Positions 11,352-17,068 of a stretch of DNA of 64,000 bases are shown in pieces (within the stretch, counting starts at the first letter, position 1; each line of letters opens with the position of its first letter). The DNA lies in NCBI RefSeq assembly GCF_051014445.1, contig NC_135144.1:2418001-2482000 (forward strand), in the 5' to 3' direction. This stretch comes from Colletes latitarsis. Its lineage: Eukaryota; Arthropoda; Insecta; Hymenoptera; Colletidae. Below the pieces are notes generated by a model that did no database searches, had not been told where the DNA came from, and worked only from the letters and a program-made list of their open reading frames with translations. Made by a program: the position numbers and the translations under genes.

Positions 11352-13229
11352 ATGGAGTTCACTATTAAAACGGGGATGGGACGGGGTAAGTCAGAGGGGG
11401 AGGACGAAGGCGGTGTTGGGACTGGAGTGACGGCGCTCGCGCCGCCTCCAGCGCCTGGCCCGGCTTCGTGGAAGGTGGAGGAGGACGATGAGACTGCGTC
11501 AGTCTCATCCTTCTCCTCCACCAGGAGCCTCATAGGCTCTAAGAGGAAGAGGGCGGGGCAGGCCGCCGTCGAGGTGGGCGGGGCGATGAGCCCGTCGGTG
11601 AGGCTGAGTTGCCTCAGGGACGAGGTGACCGAGGAGATATCGGAGAGGATCTCCTCGTCCCTGAGGCGGGTGGAGAAAGTCGCCGCTGCCTGCGCCTTTA
11701 AGGGGCAGAAAAGCGGTGGCGCGGCGGCCCTGAAGGCCGCGGCGGAGGAAATGAGGGAGGCGGCGCGGGAGCTCAGAGGGCGGAACGCCCGTCTGCAGCT
11801 CCTGTTGGAGGAGGAGCGACAGGGGAGGAGGAGGGCAGAGGCGCTGTGGAACAGCGCAGCCCTCCCTCCCATTCTCCCTCCTCCTCCACCGCCGCGTCCC
11901 TCGGCGGAGGTAAATAAGCGGAGTGCGGCGGCAGTGGTGCGGGGCACCGCGGGCCCCTCCACCCGCACTCCGCCCGTGAAGAAGTCCCCGTCCTCCTCAG
12001 AAGACGATCTTCTGAGGAGGATTGGGGACATGATTGATGGCAAGCTGGCCGCCTTCCGGGAGGAGCTCCTCGCCGGAAGAGCGGTCAGCAGGAAGGCCGT
12101 GCCTCCCCGACCTGTTCCGGTACAGTCGGGGAAGGCAAAGAAGGGCGGAGTGAAGGCTCCGCCCAGCGTTGCGGCACCAGGGCCCCGGGTCGCGACCCCC
12201 AAGGGGGGTGGTGTACCCGTGGTCGCGGTGGTCGCGTCCTCCACGGCACCCTCCCAAGGGGGGGTGGCGTGGAGTGAGGTGGTGGGGCGGAAGGCGAAGC
12301 GGGCGGCGAGGAAGGCCTCGCAACCGCGGCCTCCGCCTCCGCCGCCGGCGGCCAAGGTAAAGGCCGCGAAGGTCGGGAAGGCACGACCAGGTCGTCCCCC
12401 AAAAACGGCAGCGGTGACGCTGACCGTTGCGCAGGGGGGCGACCTGACCCTCGCGGAGGCGATGCGGCTCGCCAGGGAGAATATCTCTCTGGAAGAGCTG
12501 GGCGTCGCCTCCGTGAGGGCGAAGAGGGCCGTGACCGGGGGTCTCTTGCTGGAGATCCCCGGTGCAGAAGGCGGCGCGAAGGCGGATCGTCTCGCCCAGA
12601 GGCTCCGGGAGCAGCTGGGCGAGCGAGGTGTCCGGGTCGCCCGGCCCACGAAGCGCACGGAGATGCGCGTTTGTGGGCTGGACGACTCGGTCAGCGCACA
12701 GGATGTGTCCCGTGCCCTTGCGAGGGCGGGGGACTGTCCTGTGGAGGACCTGCGGATCGGAGAGATCCGCAGGTCGCCCTCCGGCCTCGGGTCGGTGTGG
12801 GCCCGGTGCCCCCTCTCCGCCGCCCGTAAGGTGGCGGAATCCGGGAGGGTGTTGGTGGGGTGGGTTTCGGCGCGAGTGGAAATCCTCGCGCCGCGCCCGC
12901 TCCAGTGTCACCGCTGCCTCGAATTGGGGCACGTGAGGCAGTGGTGCACCTCGCCGGTGGACCGCAGCGGTCAATGTTACCGCTGCGGTGCCAAAGAGCA
13001 CCGTGCGAGCCAGTGCTCGGCGGCCCCCCACTGCCCGCTGTGTGCGGACATGGGGAGGCCAGCCGATCACAGGGTGGGGAGCAAGAAGTGCTCCCCCCCC
13101 TCCCGGAAGGAGAGGAAGAGGCGGGCTGCACCGGCTCCGGTGCCGAGGGCGGTGGCATCGTCCTCCATGGAGGTGGACGGTGCTACGGGGACGGACGGCC
13201 GGGAGGAGGCTGGCGCGGCCATTAATTAA
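11352..13229 (+). CDS. Retrotransposon ORF1: Gag-like RNA-binding protein
   Basis: This 625-aa protein should coat the element RNA and help form the ribonucleoprotein that moves to the target. Residues about 1-80 are acidic and serine-rich. Residues about 83-166 look helical and may form a coiled coil (runs of E, R, A and L such as RELRGRNARLQLLLEEE). Proline runs and a basic middle follow (about 171-185 and 325-340). The conserved R1-type Gag core spans about 365-515, with TGGLLLEIPG and RVCGLDDSVS. Three zinc knuckles occupy 519-580: CHRCLELGHVRQWC, CYRCGAKEHRASQC, then a looser third beginning CPLC and ending KKC. The start at 11,352 is the first ATG of the frame and leaves a normal-sized leader. 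It ends in the TAATG overlap with ORF2. Two long hairpins lie within the coiled-coil region's coding sequence. The function call rests on family resemblance. Confidence 0.92.
   Translation: MEFTIKTGMGRGKSEGEDEGGVGTGVTALAPPPAPGPASWKVEEDDETASVSSFSSTRSLIGSKRKRAGQAAVEVGGAMSPSVRLSCLRDEVTEEISERISSSLRRVEKVAAACAFKGQKSGGAAALKAAAEEMREAARELRGRNARLQLLLEEERQGRRRAEALWNSAALPPILPPPPPPRPSAEVNKRSAAAVVRGTAGPSTRTPPVKKSPSSSEDDLLRRIGDMIDGKLAAFREELLAGRAVSRKAVPPRPVPVQSGKAKKGGVKAPPSVAAPGPRVATPKGGGVPVVAVVASSTAPSQGGVAWSEVVGRKAKRAARKASQPRPPPPPPAAKVKAAKVGKARPGRPPKTAAVTLTVAQGGDLTLAEAMRLARENISLEELGVASVRAKRAVTGGLLLEIPGAEGGAKADRLAQRLREQLGERGVRVARPTKRTEMRVCGLDDSVSAQDVSRALARAGDCPVEDLRIGEIRRSPSGLGSVWARCPLSAARKVAESGRVLVGWVSARVEILAPRPLQCHRCLELGHVRQWCTSPVDRSGQCYRCGAKEHRASQCSAAPHCPLCADMGRPADHRVGSKKCSPPSRKERKRRAAPAPVPRAVASSSMEVDGATGTDGREEAGAAIN
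11475..11521 (+). other. 22-bp hairpin in ORF1 coding sequence
   Basis: Arms 11,475-11,496 and 11,500-11,521 pair with one C/C mismatch (11,486/11,510) and one G.U pair. The loop is CGT. The innermost ten pairs, GATGAGACTG/CAGTCTCATC, are perfect. Confidence 0.85.
11611..11667 (+). other. 15-bp perfect inverted repeat in ORF1
   Basis: GCCTCAGGGACGAGG (11,611-11,625) is exactly complementary to CCTCGTCCCTGAGGC (11,653-11,667). An alternative inner pairing exists, GAGGAGAT (11,631-11,638) with ATCTCCTC (11,649-11,656), so two folds may compete. Confidence 0.85.
11984..12029 (+). other. Two-part hairpin in ORF1 (13 + 6 bp)
   Basis: CCTCCTCAGAAGA (11,992-12,004) and TCTTCTGAGGAGG (12,008-12,020) pair perfectly around a CGA loop. 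Outside them GTCCCC (11,984-11,989) pairs with GGGGAC (12,024-12,029) across a 2/3-nt internal loop. Confidence 0.87.
12747..12775 (+). other. 12-bp perfect hairpin in ORF1 Gag core
   Basis: GACCTGCGGATC (12,747-12,758) pairs with GATCCGCAGGTC (12,764-12,775) around GGAGA. It lies in the codons just upstream of the zinc knuckles. Confidence 0.86.
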
Positions 13230-13231
13230 TG
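13227..13231 (+). promoter_or_regulatory. TAATG stop/start overlap coupling ORF1 and ORF2 translation
   Basis: ORF1 ends in TAA at 13,227-13,229 and the ORF2 ATG starts at 13,229, sharing one base. The context ATTAATTAATG is an AT-rich island in GC-rich sequence. UAAUG is the arrangement shown in the telomere-specific LINE SART1 to permit termination-reinitiation, so ORF2 is probably made at low level by that route. A frameshift fusion is unnecessary because ORF2 has its own ATG. Confidence 0.85.
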
Positions 13232-16200
13232 CCGCCCCGCCTCCTCCTCCAGGCCAACCTCAACCACTGCCGCGCGGCACAGGACTTGATGTCCCAAGTC
13301 CTCGCGGAGTGGGGGGTTGGCCTGGCGGTCGCCGCCGAGCCGTACCGCGTCCCTGATCACCCTCATTGGGTGGGCGACGCGGACGGCTTGGTGGCGACGG
13401 TATGGGGAGGGGGCGACGGGTCCCCACCGTTCTCCTTGTTGGAGCGCGGTCGGGGATTCGTCGCCGTGGACTGGGGGGGAGTCGCTGTGGTGGGGTGCTA
13501 CATTTCGCCCCGTAGCGGTCACGCTGCGTTCGAGCTGTACTTGGCCGAGGTCGCGGCATGCGTGCAGCGCTACGCGGCCCGGCCGGTGCTGGTCCTGGGG
13601 GATTTTAATGCCAAGTCGGTGGCTTGGGGATCCCCCAGGACCTCCGTTCGCGGCGGGATCCTGGGCGATTGGGCGGCGGGGCTCGACCTCCGGGTATTGA
13701 ACCGGGGGTCGGAGCACACATGCGTGCGGCGATATGGGGGGTCCATCGTGGATGTTGGATTCGCGACCCCCAACGCCGTGCGCATGGTGTCGGGTTGGCA
13801 CGTGGTCGCGGGGGCAGAGACACTCTCCGATCACCGGTACATCCGGATGGAGGTCTCTGCCGCCGCGAGTGCATCCCGACACGGCCGCCTGCGTGGCACC
13901 CCACCACGCCGCTGGGCGCTTCGGCGCCTGGACAAGGACGCCCTGATGGCAGCTGCCCTCGCTGCAACTTGGCCGCAGGGAGCGGCCGAGTTGCCGAGCA
14001 TAGAGGAGGAGGTCGCCCGGCTCGGAGCATTGGTCGCGGGTATTTGCGACGCGGCGATGCCTCGGGTCGGGCGGGCTTCTCCTCGCCGGGCGGTGTACTG
14101 GTGGTCGGACGCGATCGCGGAGTTGCGAGTCGCGACTGTCCGCGCCCGACGCCAGTGCACCCGCGCGCGCCGTCGTCAACGTACAGGCGACGGCGTGGCG
14201 CGAGCGAGGGCAGCTGATGACCTGTATGGAGCATACCGCGTGGCGCGGGTTGCTCTGCAGGTCGCCATCAAACGGGCCAAGACCCGGGCATGGAAGGAGC
14301 TCCTCCAGACCCTTGATGACGATCCATGGGGGCGCCCATATAAGGTGGTGCTGAATAAGCTCCGCCCGTGGGCGCCCCCCGTCACCGAGGGTCTTGACCC
14401 CCGGCTGCTGGAGGACGTGGTCAATACACTCTTCCCAATTGGGGAGAGGGGACCGCGTCCTCCGGCGGCGGCGGCTGTCCCAGTGGAGTGGACGGCCGAG
14501 CTGGGGGTCACGCAGGAGGAGCTGGCAGCGGCCATCAGACGGCTCGGGGTTCGTAACACGGCCCCGGGTCCGGATGGTGTGCCCGGCCGGGTTTGGGTCT
14601 TGACCCAGGGCGTCCTTGGGGCCGACCTCAGGCGGTTGTTCGACCGCTGCCTGAGGGACGGGCGATTCCCCCCCAGTTGGAAGGTGGCGAGGATGGTCCT
14701 CCTCCGGAAGGAGGGTCGGCCCGCGGAGTCTCCCTCCGCATACCGGCCCATTTGTCTCCTCGACGAGGTGGGCAAGCTCTTCGAGCGGGTGATTGCTGCC
14801 CGCCTCGTCGAGCACCTCTCGCGGGGTGATCCCGGTCTGGCCGACTGCCAGTTCGGTTTCCGGGGGGGCCGATCGACTATCGACGCGATAGGTCGTGTGA
14901 GGGCCCTCTCGGGGGCGGCCGTCTCCCGGGGAGGGGTGGCATTGGCAATATCCTTGGATATTGCCAATGCCTTTAACACCCTCCCCTGGGAAGAGATAAG
15001 GAGGGGACTCGAATATCATCGGGTCCCCCCTTGTCTCAGGGCGGTCGTCGGGGATTATCTCCGCGGCAGGTGGATCGAGTATCCGGGCCGGGATGGTGAT
15101 ATGCGGAGGGAGGTGTACTGCGGTGTTCCGCAGGGGTCGGTCCTCGGGCCACTCCTGTGGAACATCGCGTACGACTCGGTGTTGCGGGCCGGCCTCCCCG
15201 ACGGCGTCAGCACGGTGTGTTATGCGGATGACACACTGGTGCTGGCCGTCGGGGCGCACTGGGGGAGGGCCATGCGTCGCGCGGAGGAGGGGTCGCAACG
15301 CGTCGTCGACCGGATCAGGGGGATGGGGATGACGGTGGCGGTCCATAAGACCGAGGTGATTGCGTTTCATTCACCTCGGCAGGATCCGCCACCCCCTCTG
15401 ATCCGGGTGGGTGGGGCTGACATCGAGGTGAAGCCCCGGATCAGGTATCTAGGGCTGATCCTCGATAGCCACTGGCGTTTCGAGGAGCATTTCCGCTGCC
15501 TGGTCCCCCGGTTGGAAAGGATGGTTGCGGCTCTGGGCCGGATCCTGCCCAACCTGGGGGGCCCGGCGGGCCGAGTTCGTCGCCTCTATGTGGCAATGGT
15601 CCAGTCGGTGGCCCTATACGGGGCCCCCGTCTGGGCGGACGACCTGGCTGCCTCCCGGCGCAGCATGACTATGCTGCGTCGGGTGCAGAGGCGCATGGCG
15701 CTCAGGGTCGTCCGCGGGTATCGGACCATGTCACATGAGGCGGCGACGGTTCTAGCGGGGATGCCGCCCATGGACCTGCTCGCGCGGTCGCACGCGGTGA
15801 TGTACCGGCACCGCGTCGACCGTCGCGCGGGGGTGGGGGCGGTCCCGGGCGGGCAGGAACCTGCTTGGGGCGATTTGAAGCGCCAGGCCCGGCAGTCCGT
15901 GTTGCTCGCGTGGCAGGAGCGGCTGGCTCTGCCAACCGCGGGGCACCGGACTGTCGGGGCGGTTCGGCCACTCCTGAAGGAGTGGCTGGACAGAGGCCAT
16001 GGCAGCCTCACCTACCGGATGGCACAGGTATTTTCCGGGCATGGCAGCTTCGGAAGATACCTGTGCCGGATAGGGAAGGAGCCGACGGCGCGTTGCTGCC
16101 ACTGCGACGCTGAGCAGGACACGGCGGATCATACCCTGGAGGTATGCCCCGCGTGGGAGGGGGAGCGCCGTGTCCTGGTCGGCGTCGTCGGGCGGGATGT

Positions 16201-16411
16201 CTCGCTGCCGGGCGTGGTGCGCGCCATGCTCGGCAGCGAGGAGAAGTGGAGGGCCGTGGCCTCCTTCTGCGAGAACGTAATGTTGCAGAAGGAGGCCGCG
16301 GGGAGGGATCGCGAGCTTCAGCGGCGCGCTGAAGCTCGCGCTCGTGCGGTGGCCCGAGGTCGTCGCCCGGTCGCGAGGCGTCGCGGGCGGCCGCCTCGGC
16401 GTGGCGGATGA
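13229..16411 (+). CDS. Retrotransposon ORF2: AP-like endonuclease and reverse transcriptase
   Basis: This 1,060-aa polyprotein should cut the target and copy the element RNA at the nick. Endonuclease, about 1-215: QANLNHC (8-14), catalytic E37 in AEPY, GDFNAKS (124-130) and SDH (200-202), all intact. Reverse transcriptase, about 400-750: APGPDG (445-450), AYRPICLL, QFGFRGGRST, motif A SLDIANAFN with D577, GVPQGS (632-637), active-site YADD (665-668) and YLGL (740-743). A C-terminal finger has C956, C959, H968 and C973, as in R1-clade ORF2s. No RNase H is seen. The length is normal for the clade, with no frameshift or stop. The tail (about 1,030-1,060) is arginine-rich and could bind nucleic acid. 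The start is fixed by the overlap with ORF1. Codons for GDFN, the motif A aspartate and YADD all sit in local hairpins. Confidence 0.97.
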   Translation: MPPRLLLQANLNHCRAAQDLMSQVLAEWGVGLAVAAEPYRVPDHPHWVGDADGLVATVWGGGDGSPPFSLLERGRGFVAVDWGGVAVVGCYISPRSGHAAFELYLAEVAACVQRYAARPVLVLGDFNAKSVAWGSPRTSVRGGILGDWAAGLDLRVLNRGSEHTCVRRYGGSIVDVGFATPNAVRMVSGWHVVAGAETLSDHRYIRMEVSAAASASRHGRLRGTPPRRWALRRLDKDALMAAALAATWPQGAAELPSIEEEVARLGALVAGICDAAMPRVGRASPRRAVYWWSDAIAELRVATVRARRQCTRARRRQRTGDGVARARAADDLYGAYRVARVALQVAIKRAKTRAWKELLQTLDDDPWGRPYKVVLNKLRPWAPPVTEGLDPRLLEDVVNTLFPIGERGPRPPAAAAVPVEWTAELGVTQEELAAAIRRLGVRNTAPGPDGVPGRVWVLTQGVLGADLRRLFDRCLRDGRFPPSWKVARMVLLRKEGRPAESPSAYRPICLLDEVGKLFERVIAARLVEHLSRGDPGLADCQFGFRGGRSTIDAIGRVRALSGAAVSRGGVALAISLDIANAFNTLPWEEIRRGLEYHRVPPCLRAVVGDYLRGRWIEYPGRDGDMRREVYCGVPQGSVLGPLLWNIAYDSVLRAGLPDGVSTVCYADDTLVLAVGAHWGRAMRRAEEGSQRVVDRIRGMGMTVAVHKTEVIAFHSPRQDPPPPLIRVGGADIEVKPRIRYLGLILDSHWRFEEHFRCLVPRLERMVAALGRILPNLGGPAGRVRRLYVAMVQSVALYGAPVWADDLAASRRSMTMLRRVQRRMALRVVRGYRTMSHEAATVLAGMPPMDLLARSHAVMYRHRVDRRAGVGAVPGGQEPAWGDLKRQARQSVLLAWQERLALPTAGHRTVGAVRPLLKEWLDRGHGSLTYRMAQVFSGHGSFGRYLCRIGKEPTARCCHCDAEQDTADHTLEVCPAWEGERRVLVGVVGRDVSLPGVVRAMLGSEEKWRAVASFCENVMLQKEAAGRDRELQRRAEARARAVARGRRPVARRRGRPPRRGG
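13591..13642 (+). other. 13-bp perfect hairpin over the endonuclease GDFN codons
   Basis: GGTCCTGGGGGAT (13,591-13,603) pairs exactly with ATCCCCCAGGACC (13,630-13,642). The 26-nt loop contains a smaller CCAAG/CTTGG stem. The left arm holds the G and D codons of GDFN (residues 124-125) and the loop holds F and N. Confidence 0.87.
14759..14812 (+). other. 15-bp hairpin in the RT coding region
   Basis: CTCGACGAGGTGGGC (14,759-14,773) pairs with GCCCGCCTCGTCGAG (14,798-14,812) with one G.U pair. It lies in the codons between the AYRPICLL and QFGFRGG motifs. Confidence 0.83.
14938..14971 (+). other. 34-nt perfect palindrome over RT motif A
   Basis: GGCATTGGCAATATCC (14,938-14,953) and GGATATTGCCAATGCC (14,956-14,971) are exact reverse complements separated by TT. 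This is the longest perfect inverted repeat I found in the element. It encodes the LAISLDIANA stretch, with the motif A aspartate codon (14,957-14,959) in the right arm. Confidence 0.92.
15213..15238 (+). other. Short hairpin presenting the YADD codons in its loop
   Basis: CGGTGTGT (15,213-15,220) pairs with ACACACTG (15,231-15,238), including one G.U. The ten-base loop TATGCGGATG is the Y, A and D codons plus the first base of the last D. The stem is short, so chance is possible. Confidence 0.6.
15654..15683 (+). other. 13-bp hairpin after the RT domain
   Basis: CCCGGCGCAGCAT (15,654-15,666) pairs with ATGCTGCGTCGGG (15,671-15,683) with one G.U, around a GACT loop. Confidence 0.84.
15781..15827 (+). 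other. 18-bp hairpin with two single-base bulges
   Basis: The left arm 15,781-15,799 (bulged C at 15,791) pairs with 15,809-15,827 (bulged T at 15,823) in blocks of 4, 6 and 8 bp. The sequence is very CG-rich here, so register alternatives exist. Confidence 0.7.
15962..15991 (+). other. 13-bp hairpin with TGAA loop
   Basis: GTTCGGCCACTCC (15,962-15,974) pairs with GGAGTGGCTGGAC (15,979-15,991), including two G.U pairs. Confidence 0.78.
16021..16067 (+). other. 16-bp hairpin before the C-terminal zinc finger codons
   Basis: GGCACAGGTATTTTCC (16,021-16,036) pairs with GGAAGATACCTGTGCC (16,052-16,067) with one G.U; the loop is 15 nt. It lies just upstream of the CCHC codons (from 16,094). Confidence 0.86.
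16254..16340 (+). other. Two consecutive long hairpins at the end of ORF2 (17 and 13 bp)
   Basis: First stem: CCGTGGCCTCCTTCTGC (16,254-16,270) with GCAGAAGGAGGCCGCGG (16,285-16,301), 17 bp with one G.U. Second stem: CGCGAGCTTCAGC (16,310-16,322) with GCTGAAGCTCGCG (16,328-16,340), 13 perfect pairs around GGCGC. They run into the 3' UTR stem-loop series, so the structured 3' end may begin inside the coding sequence. Confidence 0.86.
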
Positions 16412-16926
16412 CCTAGGCTGGGAGGGGGGTCCTGAGGGGACCCTCCTCCCGCCAGGCGGCGCCGGGTCGGACCGGTTGGGGGTAGGAGTGCCTCCCCCTA
16501 CCGGTCCGACGCAAGGGGAGGCACCCTCGGCGGTCTGGTGCGGCCATGAACGCCCGGCCGCCGAGGGGTGGAAACGGGGTCGCGGGCGGTTGCGAGTTGG
16601 GGCTCGTAGCCGCCACTAAACGCGGCCCCGGGACGGATAGCGGCGGGATGGAGTGGCCCCGTCCCGCCGCTATTAGGCAGTGTGTCTACTGGGGGGACCG
16701 ATTGTCCCCCCGGGGGATGGGCGCGAAAGCGCGGGCACGGGGAGGATACCGGAAGAATGCTTCGAGCGATTCCCGGTATCCTCCCAAAGCGTGCCGAAGG
16801 GTCACCGTGGGGTTTTTAGTGGGTAGGTCCCGCGCCTGTCGTTGTACGGGCGCGGGGAATCCCACACACCCCTCCCACCTCTCCCCAAGGAGGTGGGAGG
16901 GAGTCTTTCGAAGATTTTCCCCACGA

Positions 16927-16927
<1 letters not shown>
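16412..16927 (+). other. 3' UTR: chain of about ten stem-loops
   Basis: This 516-nt non-coding 3' end should be the region the reverse transcriptase recognises to start copying, as known for SART1. Stems seen, left/right arms: 16,420-16,432/16,438-16,450 (13 bp); 16,466-16,475/16,501-16,510 (10 bp, extended inward); 16,524-16,533/16,558-16,567 (10 bp); 16,585-16,596/16,603-16,614 (12 bp, two G.U); 16,637-16,648/16,662-16,673 (12 bp); 16,691-16,698/16,704-16,711 (8 bp); 16,721-16,724/16,729-16,732 with a GAAA loop; 16,734-16,752/16,773-16,795 (19 bp with an AAAG bulge, extended inward); 16,829-16,839/16,846-16,856 (11 bp); 16,870-16,881/16,890-16,901 (12 bp); 16,904-16,907/16,911-16,914. There is little unpaired sequence apart from linkers. 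Confidence 0.85.

Positions 16928-16984
<57 letters not shown>
16928..16984 (+). other. 57-nt poly(A) tail of the retrotransposon
   Basis: There are 57 uninterrupted A residues between CCACGAC and the right target-site duplication. A long pure tail indicates recent insertion by target-primed reverse transcription. No AATAAA signal is seen in the last 60 nt of the 3' UTR. The exact length may be affected by homopolymer sequencing error. Confidence 0.95.
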
Positions 16985-16986
<2 letters not shown>

Positions 16987-16998
16987 GTGGTACAACAT
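16985..16998 (+). repeat. Right target-site duplication
   Basis: GTGTGGTACAACAT is identical to 10,953-10,966. The satellite then resumes in phase as TAGTACGTGATAC, the normal continuation of this monomer class. Confidence 0.96.
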
Positions 16999-17068
16999 TA
17001 GTACGTGATACAAACCCGGAAATTCCCAGGATCTGGCCAACAACTATGCGAAGAAGGCAAAATCATGA

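Larger units (their letters stand above)
10967..16984 (+). mobile_element. Full-length R1-clade non-LTR retrotransposon inserted in the satellite
   Basis: This 6,018-bp insertion has all the marks of a complete LINE: target-site duplication on both sides, a 5' leader, a Gag-like ORF1, an AP-endonuclease/reverse transcriptase ORF2, a 3' UTR and a 57-nt poly(A). Both ORFs are uninterrupted and the duplications match perfectly, so the insertion is young and may be active. The R1 clade is inferred from the ORF1 core plus three zinc knuckles, the TAATG overlap, the ORF2 domain order without RNase H, and the C-terminal CCHC finger. R1, TRAS and SART relatives are typically site-specific (rDNA or telomere repeats). 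Whether this family targets the satellite cannot be shown from one copy. It is very GC-rich against the AT-richer satellite. Closest named family not determined. Confidence 0.95.

Noticed and set aside
13226..15370. 714-aa antisense ORF opposite ORF2, and a 488-aa antisense ORF opposite ORF1 (11,192-12,658)
   Set aside because: GC-rich coding sequence has few stops on the other strand. The translations are low-complexity and rich in P, R and S, with no domain I recognise, while the sense frames have full LINE motifs.
16981..17043. Short ORFs crossing the poly(A) and the downstream satellite
   Set aside because: They are runs of lysine or phenylalanine codons made by the A tail, joining element and satellite sequence by chance.
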